Source: Malania oleifera (lineage: Eukaryota > Streptophyta > Magnoliopsida > Santalales > Ximeniaceae). Taken from it: 64,000 nucleotides of DNA. The notes beneath the pieces were generated by a model. That model ran no database searches and was not told where the DNA came from. It was given only the letters and a program-made list of their open reading frames with translations. Positions within the stretch are counted from its first letter, which is position 1. Every line of letters starts with the position of its first letter. The DNA lies in assembly GCF_029873635.1 (NCBI RefSeq), contig NC_080423.1, positions 95,940,953-96,004,952 on the forward strand, given 5' to 3'. Below are positions 48,661-60,000 of the stretch, in pieces. The position numbers and the translations under genes are program-made.

Positions 48661-51149
48661 CTTCAGGTGAGGACATGTGTTGGAGGTGGTGTAGCACCTG
48701 AAAGCCTTGCTACAGCAAAAATATGTTCCAATTAACTGCATAAGAAGTCATTAACATAAGAGGGAAAATCAATGTTAAAAAAATGGATTAGGGGGCTTGG
48801 ATCTAAATTTCAGTTTCTGCATCAGCTAATGAACTATCAATTTCAAATTTCATCAAATTTTAGAATTTTCTGTGCGTAGCAAGAAGCCCAACTTTGTAAA
48901 AAATACAAAACAATTTTACAGTAAAAGTTTAAAACCAAGAGTCATCTTTTCAAAATTGTGCATAAATTTAAACCTCTAGGATAGTGACTAAAGCTCTGCC
49001 AATGAAACAAGTGTTGCCCCCATCTTCCAATAGGCATGGCTAGCCTTAAATACAAGACTGAAATGGATATAGAATTTTGATCCTACATTATAATTTACAG
49101 AAAGTAGTGTGTCAAGAAGTGACTAATCTATAACCCAACAGAAGAAGAAGAAACTAGCATTCACTTGATACCATGGAGCGGATGACATAAGGTAGGAGCA
49201 ATTTGTGCGGCAAATTTGCTTAGTCACATCCCAAGCATTATTGTAAGCACCAACCACATTAAGGATTGCAGCAAAAGCCTAGACAATTCCGACATTTCCA
49301 TTATGACATGGGCAAGGGGGTGAATGCACTTCAAATACTACACTAAAATATCCACGCTTTCAAGTTCTTTGTTTCATTTAGAGAGACAAATATATAGGTG
49401 TAAAATGTAACATTTTAAAGAATACATGTTGGCTAATGACCAACCGAATAAGCATGGGCAGGCTAATCTCCGCACAACTATTGAGTTGTAGAAAACAGAA
49501 GAGTGCCAAATAATGGTCTTGTCAACTAAATTTGCAATATTACAGGAGCATGAGAGATATTTGCGTATGGGAAACAATGCCTGAGGAAAGCCCCTCACAA
49601 ACAGGAAGACCAACCACACAAACCACGGGTACATAACAAGAAGACTGGATAACCTAAGGAGAGGAGGGTACGGTGAAACAATTAGAAACCATGAATGAGA
49701 ATTTGGATAGTTCTAAAGTATAATGTTTTCAAATACTAGAACCAAGTCTAAAGAGGGTAGGTAAAATGAATTAAATTCAAGTTCATAATTATATTACCTT
49801 GTAAGATTCCCCCAAGTTTTGCTAAATCCGAGGCATATGTTAACAAAGGAAGAAACAATTAGGGAGCCTTGGATGGTGCTCATAGTGTGGACAAACCTCC
49901 ATACATCAGAGTCATAAGAGGGAAAATTGTGTAGGATTTAAAAATTACAAAGAGAATTTAGGAACCGGTGACACCATTTGCACTATTTTCTGCACAAAAA
50001 TTCATGAAATCGGAAATTGTTTCGAAAATTCATGCCCAGTATCCCAAATGGTCCCATATGCATCACACTAGCAACCACATTTAAGCAAAGAAGACAAATA
50101 AATAGCCAATAGTGTATTTTGTTGCTTGCACATGAATTTCCTTTGTGATTTACCTAAAAAAACCAAATAAAAAACCAACACCTGTGCAAGTCAAAAGCCA
50201 TCATCTAAGCACAATACAACAAATGCAGCAAATTTGATTAGTAGATACAGCAAATACAACATATTGTATGCTCAAATACAGCAAATACTGCAAATACAAC
50301 ATACACAACAAATAACAAATACAATAGACACATTGGGATGATATTGTAGTTGAAAAATAGTAGAACAGCCAGATAAACAAATACAGCAGAACAATTTTGT
50401 ACGTGGCAATTTGATAAGTTCATGGGCGCAGTCTATACAGCCACATACAGCAGAATAGCAGAACAGAAAAATAGCAGCATATAGTTTCATGGCAAATTTA
50501 CATTTTATGGTTTCAATCTACTATTAAAAGAGCTGAGGTCTCAAAGCTTTATGCAACACATAGAAACTATAAAGCCAATAATACAAAGATTATTAATGGG
50601 CAGGATCAATAATGGCCCTATATAACAAAGGGGGAAAACAAATGAAACCAGAAAGGTGAACAGCCCAATCACCCAGCTTCCAATTTAAGAGACTCTATTT
50701 CAGACCCAATCACCCATACACCACTATTTTTTTTTTTTTTAAATTTATACTACATCTCCAAATAAGCAACCCTCGACATATTCATAACACAACCCCGAGC
50801 ATGCCATAAACTATGATGAGAGGGACTGAGAAAGAAAGGGTGTAATTTGCAACTTAAACAAAATTACATTTGGTTCAGAAATGCCTACTCCTAGGAATAG
50901 ATTAGTTATATTGAGTTAGTTACAATTAGTCTTATGTTTTTTAATTTTTACCATAAAGAAAATAATAAAGTGAAACTTTTTTACGAACACATTACAAAGA
51001 ACAAACAAAGAATAACTATTCAAAATTTTCACCATATGAATGTCTATTCCTTTCTTATCACAAGTTGGATGAAATAAACTTAAATTTTTATGTAAAACAC
51101 AACACGCCGCTCAACTTTTGCTAGACTATCAAAGATGCACTAATTATCC
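48661..51149. other. Unassigned repetitive or intergenic sequence
   Basis: No gene is recognised. Around 50215-50470 short TACAGCAAA/AATACAACA motifs recur irregularly. A T-run lies near 50728. The stretch is inside the putative CACTA element, and part of it may be captured DNA too diverged to recognise. Confidence 0.4.
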
Positions 51150-51330
51150 TTCAAGATGCAGGCAATCTCAAGCTTCTCCTTGCTGGTTATGATAGCTCCA
51201 GAGGATTGCTTGCCTTCGCACAAAGTGGTGTTGAATACGTGGACAAAGGAGATGTAGCTGGGGAAGTACTCTGGGCAGCCACGGGGAGTGGAGGCATAAG
51301 TTATGGTGGTGAAAGAAAATGTTTTTAGAA
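51150..51330 (-). pseudogene. Fragment of a 2-isopropylmalate synthase (IPMS) gene
   Basis: The minus strand reads [20 protein letters not shown] followed by [20 protein letters not shown]. This aligns with the start of the catalytic domain of plant IPMS, where I recall RPEYIPN, YVRIFDTTLRDGEQSPGA and TSKEKLDIARQL. IPMS condenses acetyl-CoA with 2-oxoisovalerate in plastid leucine synthesis. Here the active-site RDGEQ is changed to CEGKQ and the remaining 90% of the enzyme is absent, so the piece is non-functional. Sequence upstream of it (51343-51600) may come from the transit-peptide region but is not clearly similar. It lies 0.5 kb inside the right CACTA-like end. Confidence 0.65.
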
Positions 51331-51599
51331 AACGGGATTGCAAAGGTGCTGCCAGTGCTCACAATGGTAGCAGGGTGGCTCGGGGAAGAGGGATTTCAGA
51401 GGGAGAGAAAGCACCTTGGGGGTGGGGGAGACAAAAATGAATAGTGAAATGGGGAAGAGAAGCCACGCAGGTGGAGAGGGGAAAGATGTAGATGAACAGT
51501 GAAGTGGGGGAAATAGGCTTTTAAAACACATTACCAAACAACATTGTTTCTTTCTAGTGTTATTCAAAAGGAAAATGAAATTGATGTCGTTTGGTCTCA

Positions 51600-51847
51600 T
51601 CTCTTAAGAACTCTTTGGCAATGACAAGATTTCGTCGCCTAAACTATTATTGGAATTGCTAAACAGATTCCGATAACCCGTGAAATAAACTTTTGTTTCC
51701 TGCCCAACTTTCAGTGACAAAGTTACAAAACTTGTCACTAGAGGCCTCTGTTTGTAAGGTTTTAGCGATCTGTTTAAATTTTGTCACAAGAAGTTACTTT
51801 TACTGATGGAATTCAGTTTGTCGCAAAAGAACAATTTTCTTGCAATG
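51600..51847. repeat. CACTA-like right terminal region
   Basis: Motifs GACAAGATTTCGTCGCC, CAGTGACAAAGTTAC, TTGTCACTAGAG, TTTTGTCACAAG and GTTTGTCGCAAAAG lead up to TTTTCTTGCAATG ending at 51847. This is the usual look of CACTA subterminal and terminal sequence. Confidence 0.5.
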
Positions 51848-52639
51848 CGCATCAAATCTATGTTTCTCATAAGAAGGAAAAATAAGAAGAATAAATAAAG
51901 ACACAATTGATAGACAACCTTGAGGAGTGGAAGAGACCAGAGACAATGGAGATAAAAAGGGGGGGGGGGGAATATATATATAGTAAAAGCCAAAAACCGT
52001 TTTTGGGTGGGAATACATGCATCTTAAGCATGAGTATGAATGATACTACTGCAGTTAGAGATGTATAAAATGAAATGAGAATTATATCATTTCAAACCAG
52101 AAAACAGGTTGATTCAAGTAGTACAGGCATGGTGTTTTAGAACAAAAGTGAATCAAGTCATTTCAGTTATCATGGTACTAAAAGTGAAGGTGTTAATAGT
52201 GGTGTAAATGTAACTAAGTCCATACTTGCCCCCCAAACATAGTGGTGTAAATGTAACAAAGTCCATACTTGCCCCCCAAATTTCTTCACATTTATAATTC
52301 ATCAAATTTCATATGGGATTTAAGCCCTAATCACATAATGGACATGAGCAGACATAAGCATTTAAAAAGATTTCAATAACATAAAGCCAAAATTGATTAA
52401 GTTGAACCAGTTAACACTCCAAGCTAAACTTTAATAAATATACAACTAATCTCTCCTTTTGTATCATTCCGGTCATTTACATACTAGTGCACCAGCATAA
52501 AGAATCAATGATTTGATATCCTTTACATAAATAATACATGATCAATTTTTTGGGGGCACTTCAACCATACCCCGTAGTTAATAATAAGATAATAATCTCT
52601 AGATTTTATATTTTAGTCGTGACATTTTTTTTATAGAAA
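51848..52639. other. Intergenic DNA
   Basis: No gene is recognised. A G-run (about 51960-51970) is followed by ATATATATA. A segment of about 47 bp with TGGTGTAAATGTAAC and TCCATACTTGCCCCCC is repeated at 52200-52280. Confidence 0.5.
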
Positions 52640-53560
52640 GATAAGATTAATTAAGAGGAAACATACTTAACAGCAGACTGTTGATGAAATCTGGAGGATT
52701 GACAGTCCAAACAATGTATCATCAAATGCCTCCAGCAAAAGCCACGAGACAAGTCGCTACCTCATTCCCATCTCTAGCAATATGGGTGCAGCAAAAGATG
52801 AGATATCTTCAAGCAAAAACTTGAATATTTTCCACTAACAATACCACCAGATGTAAGCATACTGAACAGGCATTAACAAGTTTAACCACGTGGACCAAGT
52901 CCCATTCAAGCACCAACTTCAGGATACCAACCACAATAGCAAGCAGGGCGCCATAGCAGAAAGCACATTTCCAATATGTGAAGGGCTGATGAAGAGTGGG
53001 GAACTAGGAAATTTTCACTGCTGCTGTTGCCGCAAACGCCCCTCCGCAAACTTGAAATAATTATGCCCATAGTCCCATTCCTCTTGAGATATTGGTCAAA
53101 CTCCAAGAAGCATCGACATTGGTCTTAATCCAGCTTTCCACTGACCTTCAAACTGAAGCTGCCAGCCAAGAAGATGCAGAGTTCCATTGGCTTTCCTGGA
53201 CTTCACAAGACTGCTCATAGCTACATCCACCATTCTCTGAATCTTAAGAATGCTACTTGAAAACAACATTGTTCTTCTTATTTAATACAGATCTGAGGAC
53301 TGTCTAAAAAGACCAAATCCAATTTCTCTGAAGACTGTCCACCAAAGTTGTCATGAAGCCAACCTCCGGGATCTATATCCAAATCCAGGATCCATATCCA
53401 AAAGGCTTAAAAGGATGATGCCAAACCAAAGCAATGCCAGATATTTGCAGCCCATTTACAAGCCCACAAGCTGCACTCCAAGGTCTCTGAATTGAAATTA
53501 CATGAGTCACAGGAAGCCTCTTCTTGCAGTCTTTACGAAGCTTCAAAAACTATAATATCT
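52640..53560 (-). mobile_element. LINE-type RNase H domain fragment downstream of the PPR gene
   Basis: The minus strand encodes a degenerate RNase H-like (RVT_3) domain: SWIKTNVDASWSLTN, ALHILEMCFL, then LVHVVKLVNACSVCLHLVV and HIARDGNEVATCLVAF. The left end has an ATTAATCTTATCTTTCTAT tail before eight As (minus strand), as at LINE 3' ends. Frames are broken. The fragment starts about 300 bp beyond the PPR stop codon, so the PPR 3' UTR may run into it. Confidence 0.6.
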
Positions 53561-53854
53561 ATCACAACATGGTATTAGTAAGTTAGCAACAGGCAGGCAA
53601 GAAATAGGTTGCTGGAAACAAACCAAAATTAGAACGATTGATCATGGCTGATGCCAACATATCAAGAATTCTTACCATTTATGAAGCTTTATAGCAACAT
53701 ATCACAGTGATGCATTAGACTGGAGTAGGCAGCAGCAGAACTGTATGCCAGTGATGGATTAAACTACCAGCAGTTGAATAAACATTAATAGTGCAGGAAA
53801 GACTGTCTTGGAAACTAGAACAATATTTCCCAATCTTTGCTTTGTAGCCAACTA

Positions 53855-56800
53855 TTAAGTCTTCCCTCCCCGGAATAGCGCATTCACTAATTTCTGAGCA
53901 TTGCGTTTCTTTCCTGGTCTTGCAAGGGCAGAACTTATACACAAAAGGGTACTTTTGCATGGAATAAACCCTTTCTCATTCATCTCTTTTAGTAACCTTT
54001 TTACCTCTGCCTGATATGATGCTCTTGACACCCTATCTAGCTCTACCTGATTTGATAGCTTGCACCAGCCACAGATCAATATGTCATAAGTTGAAGAATT
54101 AGGTTGTATACCTCTTAATTGCATCTCATTCACAAGCTCTCTGGCCTGACTCATCTTTCCTACCTTGGCAAAATCACTAATAAGCACATTATAGGTGCTA
54201 GCTTTGGGAATAAAACCTTTGGTTACCATTTCACAGTAAAGTTTCATAGACTCCTTTATATTTTCAATCTTTGCATGGCCATAAATCAATATATCATAAG
54301 TAGTAGCGTTGGGTACCATGCCTCTTTGCTTCATTTGTTCAACTAATTCAACTGCTTTTTGCATCAAACCAGCAAAGCAGAGACCCCTTAGAAGGATATT
54401 GTAAGTTGCCATATTTGGAGAAACTCCTTCAACCAACATTTGAGAATACGTGCTGAAGGCCCTCTTTAAATGACTACTTTTGCAATATCCATGTACAAGG
54501 GCATTGTAAGTGATAGTATCTGGTAATATGCCTCTTCCAGTCATGTCTTCCAATATGGAAGTGGCTTTCCTGGTCATACCCAGCCTGCAAAGGACAATAA
54601 TGAGAGAGTTATAAGCTGACTGATTGAGATTAAGTCCCATACCTACAAGCCGCTCGTGCATTCTCAAAATTATTTCAGCCCTTTTTGTCTTTGAAGATGC
54701 ATCAAGCAATAATCTATGAGTAGTTGCAGAAGGGCAACACCCCATAACTGACATTTCCTCCAACAAGTTCATTGCTTCATCAATCTCACCAGCTTGACAA
54801 AGGCCACCAACTAGAGTGTTGCACGTGATTGAGTTTGGCATGAATCCGCCACTCTTCATTTCTTTCCAAATTTTGAGAGCATTAGTCAAATTCCCCTCTT
54901 TGCAGTATGCATTAATCATGGTGTTGTATGTAGAGCGGTCTGGTGCCAAACCCAATTGTTTCATTTCTGTAAAGATAGATTGCACTTCATATTTGCCAAG
55001 CCTTGAGAGACCATTAATTAGTACATTGTATGCAACAACATCAAAACCTAAATTTTTCTCTATCATTTCCTGAGCCATCTTAAGAGCAGCTGAATCCTTT
55101 CCCATTTTGAAAAATCCATCCACTAAGGATGTGTAATTAACATGGTCAGGCAATAAGCCCCTAGATGTCATCTCTTTAAATAGTCCATGAGCTTCCTCCA
55201 TCCTTTTACTTCTTTTCAAGTTGTTTACAAAAGCATCAAGTATGAAAGTGTCATCATTTAATCCCCTTAATTTCATTTCCTCGTAGAGATTGACAGCAAT
55301 ATCCAGTTTCCCTGCCTTGAAATAGCCATCAATTACTGTAGTATAAACATGAACATTTGGGAAGATGTTTTGGTGCTCCATCTTCCTCATAACATTAACA
55401 GCTTCATCAAGCACCCCCTTCTTCGTGTAGCCATTAATGATAGAGCAGTAAGTGAAAACATTTGGATCAGCATGGTTCTCCACCATTTTTTGCAATACTT
55501 CTTCTACACCATTTATGTCTCCCAACTTGCAACGACCATCAATCAATGCAGAATAGGTGACATAACTTGGAACTAGATCAAGCTTCAAAATTGTCTCAAA
55601 CAACTCCTCAGCTTCATTGGCCTTTCTGAGCTTGAAAAGCCCGTCCATCAAAGTTGTGCAAGCAACTGTGTCAAAGGAAATACCGCGAATTACCATTTGA
55701 CTTTGAAGGCTAAAGGCTCCTGCAGCACTCCCTTCCTTAAAGAATGCATCCATAATAGTAGAGTAGCTGACATGATTGGGATCCACCCCCATCTTTGCCA
55801 TCTCCCTAAAAAGCAATTTGGCTTCGGCTAACCTTCCTTGCTTACAAAGACCATATATAATGGAACTGTAAGTAACAACGTCTGGCAAGAACCCATTCAT
55901 GACCATTTCCTCGTACAAAGACAATGCTTCCTCAAGCCCCTTCTGCCTACAATATGAACTAATAAAAGTGGTGTGTGTAATTAGGTTGGGTTCAAATCCT
56001 AGGCTCCCTGGAACAATATCCTTGCCCGCATTATTAGTCCCATACTCAATATCATCGTTTTTCAGAAAACCACCACCATCACCACCCTGGCCCCTCAAAA
56101 CTTCAACCATCAGATTCTTGGCTGCAGCAAAATCACCCCTCTGGCAGAAACCATTGATCATAGTATTATAACTAATAATGTCAGCGCACACACCCTCGCT
56201 CCTCATACTCTGCATCAACTCAAGCGCACCGCTCATATCTCCATCTTTGCAATACCCATCAATCAAGGTGTTCATTCCCACAACATCCCGCCTGATCCCC
56301 CCATTAACCAGGTTATCCATGACCCACTCTGCATATCCCAACCACCCAATTCGGCAAAAGCCCTTAACCAAAATATTGCAAGTAAAGGAATCAATGTAAA
56401 CACCCTTCTTGACCATTTCAGACAAAAACCCAAAACCCCGCTCAACCAATCCTTCTTTACAAAACCCCCAAATAACAGTATTGTAAGTAACAGTGTCGAA
56501 TTCAACAGTCCGAAGCAAATCTAAAGCCGGTGCCAACCTACCCACTTTGCAGAGAGAGTGAACTACCAAGTTGTGGGTGAAAACATTTGGAATTACACCA
56601 CAGGAGAGCATCTCGGAATAGATCAACCATACCAGTGGAATCAACCCAGAGGCGTTGAATTGGTACAGCAGCTGATTCCAGGAGGGTAAGTTCGGAACGA
56701 AGCCGTGAGTTCTCCGCATGGACAGGAAGGCCTCGGATGCTTGGGAGAATCTTCCGCAGGTTAGGTAGAGGTGGATGAGGGTGCAAAAGAGGGAAGCGTA

Positions 56801-56968
56801 CAGATGGGTCTTCGAAGGAGGAGGAATGGAGGTGAAATTGCTATGGTGGGAATGTGATTGGTTGGGGAAGTGAGGAGATGAGGTTGATAAGTACAGAGGG
56901 CGTGAGGGGGGAAGGTGGTGTGCCAACAAAGGGAATCGCTTCAGTTGCTGCTTCAAATGCTGCACCAT
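53855..56968 (-). CDS. P-class pentatricopeptide repeat protein (At5g14770-like)
   Basis: One uninterrupted exon encodes 1037 aa. Residues 1 to about 60 (MVQHLKQQLKRFPLLAHHLP) are basic and rich in Ser, Leu and His, fitting an organelle transit peptide, more likely mitochondrial. From about residue 60 nearly the whole protein is built of 35-residue PPR motifs, roughly two dozen, for example VTYNTVIWGFCKEGLVERGF and ATYDILIYGHAKIENIKESM. There is no E, DYW or SMR domain, so it is P-class. Such proteins bind specific organelle RNAs and affect stability, splicing or translation. The target cannot be read here. An acidic/Gly insertion (GGDGGGFLKNDD) lies around residue 295-310. Length and order recall Arabidopsis At5g14770, an assignment made from memory. 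The reading frame is intact. Confidence 0.9.
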   Translation of the reverse strand: MVQHLKQQLKRFPLLAHHLPPSRPLYLSTSSPHFPNQSHSHHSNFTSIPPPSKTHLYASLFCTLIHLYLTCGRFSQASEAFLSMRRTHGFVPNLPSWNQLLYQFNASGLIPLVWLIYSEMLSCGVIPNVFTHNLVVHSLCKVGRLAPALDLLRTVEFDTVTYNTVIWGFCKEGLVERGFGFLSEMVKKGVYIDSFTCNILVKGFCRIGWLGYAEWVMDNLVNGGIRRDVVGMNTLIDGYCKDGDMSGALELMQSMRSEGVCADIISYNTMINGFCQRGDFAAAKNLMVEVLRGQGGDGGGFLKNDDIEYGTNNAGKDIVPGSLGFEPNLITHTTFISSYCRQKGLEEALSLYEEMVMNGFLPDVVTYSSIIYGLCKQGRLAEAKLLFREMAKMGVDPNHVSYSTIMDAFFKEGSAAGAFSLQSQMVIRGISFDTVACTTLMDGLFKLRKANEAEELFETILKLDLVPSYVTYSALIDGRCKLGDINGVEEVLQKMVENHADPNVFTYCSIINGYTKKGVLDEAVNVMRKMEHQNIFPNVHVYTTVIDGYFKAGKLDIAVNLYEEMKLRGLNDDTFILDAFVNNLKRSKRMEEAHGLFKEMTSRGLLPDHVNYTSLVDGFFKMGKDSAALKMAQEMIEKNLGFDVVAYNVLINGLSRLGKYEVQSIFTEMKQLGLAPDRSTYNTMINAYCKEGNLTNALKIWKEMKSGGFMPNSITCNTLVGGLCQAGEIDEAMNLLEEMSVMGCCPSATTHRLLLDASSKTKRAEIILRMHERLVGMGLNLNQSAYNSLIIVLCRLGMTRKATSILEDMTGRGILPDTITYNALVHGYCKSSHLKRAFSTYSQMLVEGVSPNMATYNILLRGLCFAGLMQKAVELVEQMKQRGMVPNATTYDILIYGHAKIENIKESMKLYCEMVTKGFIPKASTYNVLISDFAKVGKMSQARELVNEMQLRGIQPNSSTYDILICGWCKLSNQVELDRVSRASYQAEVKRLLKEMNEKGFIPCKSTLLCISSALARPGKKRNAQKLVNALFRGGKT

Positions 56969-57842
56969 TCTCTTCTATCTCGAAGGCTTTTGCGGATGCA
57001 GTTCAGCTGTGGCCTATGGCGGAGGATTCATGCCTGCATGGCTAATTGATCACAGAGACAGAGAAAGAGAAAGAGGAATGGCGTCGAAGGCAATCGGTGT
57101 CGAACGATCCTGTCTGAACGAGATGATGGAGTGGAAAAAACAAGAATTTTCCGTTCTAAAATTCGGCAAATTATCGATTAAATTTGATGTATGGGACTAA
57201 AAAAGAAAACACCACATTGTAGTGATGGAACCGGTCCGCATTTTTTAAAATATTAACGATTAAAATAATGTTGGAGAAGATGAATGAACATTAGTGTATT
57301 AGAATAAAATTTTATATTATAATTTGCTCAAATTTAGACATAACTAAATTTAAAATTTGAAATTCGCTATTTAGCTAGGTGTTTAAATAATTTTTGTAAA
57401 GATTTTAATTGAAATTTAAGAAAATATTCTTCATATTTTTACCCATTATACAAAACATATTAAAAATAATTTCATGTTAAATGTTTCAATAAACTTTTTT
57501 TTCATCCTCCTAATGGTGACAATATTATTAATTAATATTTCATAAATATTAATTTATAGAGTGATCGAGTTTTATGAAGTTCAAACCTAATTAATTTTTA
57601 GATGACTTTGAAAATAGATATGGATTATGGAGTATGTGCATTTAGTGTTTAAAACATTACAAAGTAGATATTACATGCTTGAGAGGAATTCTAATATTAA
57701 TTAATGCTTATTTTTTGTACCTTTTTTTAAATCATGATAATGCATCACTCGTGTGATTGAGTTACTTGTTTTTTTTTTCCCTAATTTTGGATCATCTTTT
57801 AAATATTCATCAAAATGTGATGTATGCATGTGATAAGTTAGC

Positions 57843-57874
<32 letters not shown>

Positions 57875-57944
57875 AAGAGTTAATCATTTGGACTAAAAGA
57901 GATGACTTTAATTACCAATTTTTTCTTATTTTATTATGAATTAT
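56969..57944. other. PPR gene upstream region and intergenic DNA
   Basis: The first 200 bases upstream of the PPR start are moderately GC-rich and probably hold its leader and promoter. A GA-rich patch lies at 57055-57075. Beyond 57190 the DNA is AT-rich with nothing recognised. Confidence 0.45.
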
Positions 57945-58343
57945 TGATAGCAACAACACCTGGATGATTTGAATTGCTAAGATAATATGGATTGATAAAA
58001 TCATCAATGGTTGATGATGAAGAAGGAGATGATGAAATTGGAGCATCAACCATTTGAGAGGCTTGAGAAAAATGCTCTAAAATTGCTCTGATACCATATC
58101 AAAGTTTGTGAAAATATTTCTATTGCATTACAATTCAATAAGAGTTTACAAGAAATAATATATATACAAGAAGATAATAATAGAAATCTTAACAACTTAA
58201 TAACTAAACTATAACTATAACTAAATTAGTCTGCTGTTAATAACCATTTTGCTGCTACTGTTACTAACAAACTGTTGTATGCTTAGGCTACTGCACTCTG
58301 TTATTGTTATTGCTTATTGCGGCTACTCTGCTGCTTCTATTAG
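57945..58343 (-). mobile_element. Copia LTR end with primer-binding site and gag start
   Basis: On the minus strand, LTR sequence (about 58343-58097, ending ATATTTTCACAAACTTTG) is followed by the tRNA-Met primer-binding site TGGTATCAGAGC (58085-58096) and the start of a Copia gag with SSSTIDDFINPYYL. The element is a truncated fossil; only this 5' part is present. Confidence 0.7.
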
Positions 58344-58359
58344 CTTCGACAGAGGATTT

Positions 58360-58617
58360 AGATATTGTAGTAGCAGCAAAGCAGCCACAATAAGCAGCAG
58401 CAACAATAGAGTCCAATCCTACAATAGTTTGTTAGTAACAGCAGTAGCAAAACAGTTAGCAACAATAGGCTAATTTAGTTATAGTTATAATTAAGTTATT
58501 AAGTTGTTAAGATTTCTGTTATTATCTTCTTGTATATATATTTTCTCTTGTAAATGCTTATTGAATTCTAATGTAATAGAAATATTTTCACATATTTTGA
58601 TATATTTGTCAAACTTT
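58360..58617 (+). mobile_element. Copia LTR fragment, inverted relative to its neighbour
   Basis: This stretch is an inverted repeat of 58097-58343: the same LTR 3' portion, here on the plus strand, ending GTAATAGAAATATTTTCAC. No primer-binding site follows. The two copies meet head to head with a spacer of about 16 bp, giving a foldback of about 250-bp arms. Confidence 0.75.
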
Positions 58618-60000
58618 TATAACGATTGATTGCTAATTACTGTCCTTGTTATAATATGATGAAGAGTCTTCCATTTATGCAGTAATTACTCAAGTGGATC
58701 ATTGAATTATGGTTATGCAAGCGATTTGGTTTTATGCATGTACATCTGTGAGACTTGCTTTGCTTTATTCATAGACAACCTAACTTCTAAATGATATAAG
58801 GATTAACCTAATTCTAGCCCTTGTTGATGATTTTAAGTAAAATACCAATTTTCAATTCATTGAGATTGTGGTAGCTTGCAATGCATGTGAAACTTGAAAG
58901 TGATTAAAAAAAATGTCTACCTCAACTGCCTGTATTAAAAATTACAAATTTACAAAGAATAAGTAAAATTGAATTTTAAGAGTCTAAGAGAATTCTCACA
59001 AGCAAATACATTTGCTTGTATATGAATTCTTGTCCTTTAATGAAGTAATTTTTTCTAGGTGGAACTTGGAAAGGCTACTAAAGACAAAACAACATCCATT
59101 CTCAATTTAAAACTCTTAAATTTAAGACTTATAGTGTAAGGTTTTTTTTTTCCCTCCGGATGGGAGGAACATTTAGTAAAGAAAGTAAAAAAGATAACAA
59201 TGAATAAAAGGATCCCATATTAGGTATTGTCATAAGGATATTCTCTCCATGACTGATATTAATTCATGCGCATCTAATGATTTTGATGTGCCCTTGATAT
59301 ATTGTTTTAAATGATTAAAAAGGTTATATTTTGGCCTAGCAACAAAAAAGTGTTTTGAATTTTTATTTTTCATTGGCTCCTTACCTAAGCTACCTCGTGG
59401 CTTGTGCTATAAATTATATATAGTTAGTCATCAAATAAAGTGATAATAAAAATAAGATATATATTAAATTAGTGAATAAAATTTTAATTATTAATTAAAT
59501 CTCATTACTAGTTGATTTTGATACAAAGAGAAAGTACCACAAAAAATTACTATTTTTAAATTTTTTTTTTTCAAACAAAAGGCTTATTCAAATGTAGCCT
59601 TAAATTTACCAAAAGATTCGATAAACACACGTTCTTAATTAAAGGAGAGCATGACGGTTTTCAATGTATTTTTTGCCCATTATGCTTCAAACATGACGTA
59701 TATTTGGTATAAAAAACATAGATATAAAAGGATGAGGAAATAGTGGTGCATAAATCGATTGTATACCACCACTAATAAACATTAGAATAAGCGATATTCA
59801 CTTGTCCAAGAGCACTCTCTCGAGTAAAAGCTTCCACAGTCGGTTGACCAAAAAGACTCGAGTAGTTTTTTTAAATTTACTAATTATTTTAGTTACATAT
59901 AAATCTTACTTGTAAAGAGTTATAATTTAAAATTATATTTTATTTAAGTGTTTGAGAATGTAAATTTTTTTTAAAATAAATATTTATGTAAATTTGAAAG
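58618..60000. other. AT-rich intergenic DNA
   Basis: No gene, repeat or element end is recognised in this stretch. Confidence 0.5.

Larger units (their letters stand above)
30521..51847. mobile_element. Putative CACTA (En/Spm-like) element with captured gene fragments and nested insertions
   Basis: The left end at 30521 reads CACTACAAGAAAAATGGCTT, a textbook CACTA terminus. At 51824-51847 the inverted counterpart CAATTTTCTTGCAATG occurs; read inward it is CATTGCAAGAAAATTG, matching the left end at most of its first 16 positions. Both ends adjoin subterminal sequence rich in GTGACAAA/TTTGTCGC motifs. Between them lie fragments of two unrelated host genes, tandem repeats and several LTR insertions, but no intact host gene. 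No transposase is seen. The 3-bp flanks (GTC and CGC) do not match, so the two ends could belong to different elements. The left end alone is more certain than the pairing. Confidence 0.4.

Noticed and set aside
50215-50490. CRISPR-like or satellite array from recurring TACAGCAAA motifs
   Set aside because: Spacing is irregular and units differ too much. This is plant nuclear DNA, where CRISPR arrays are not expected.
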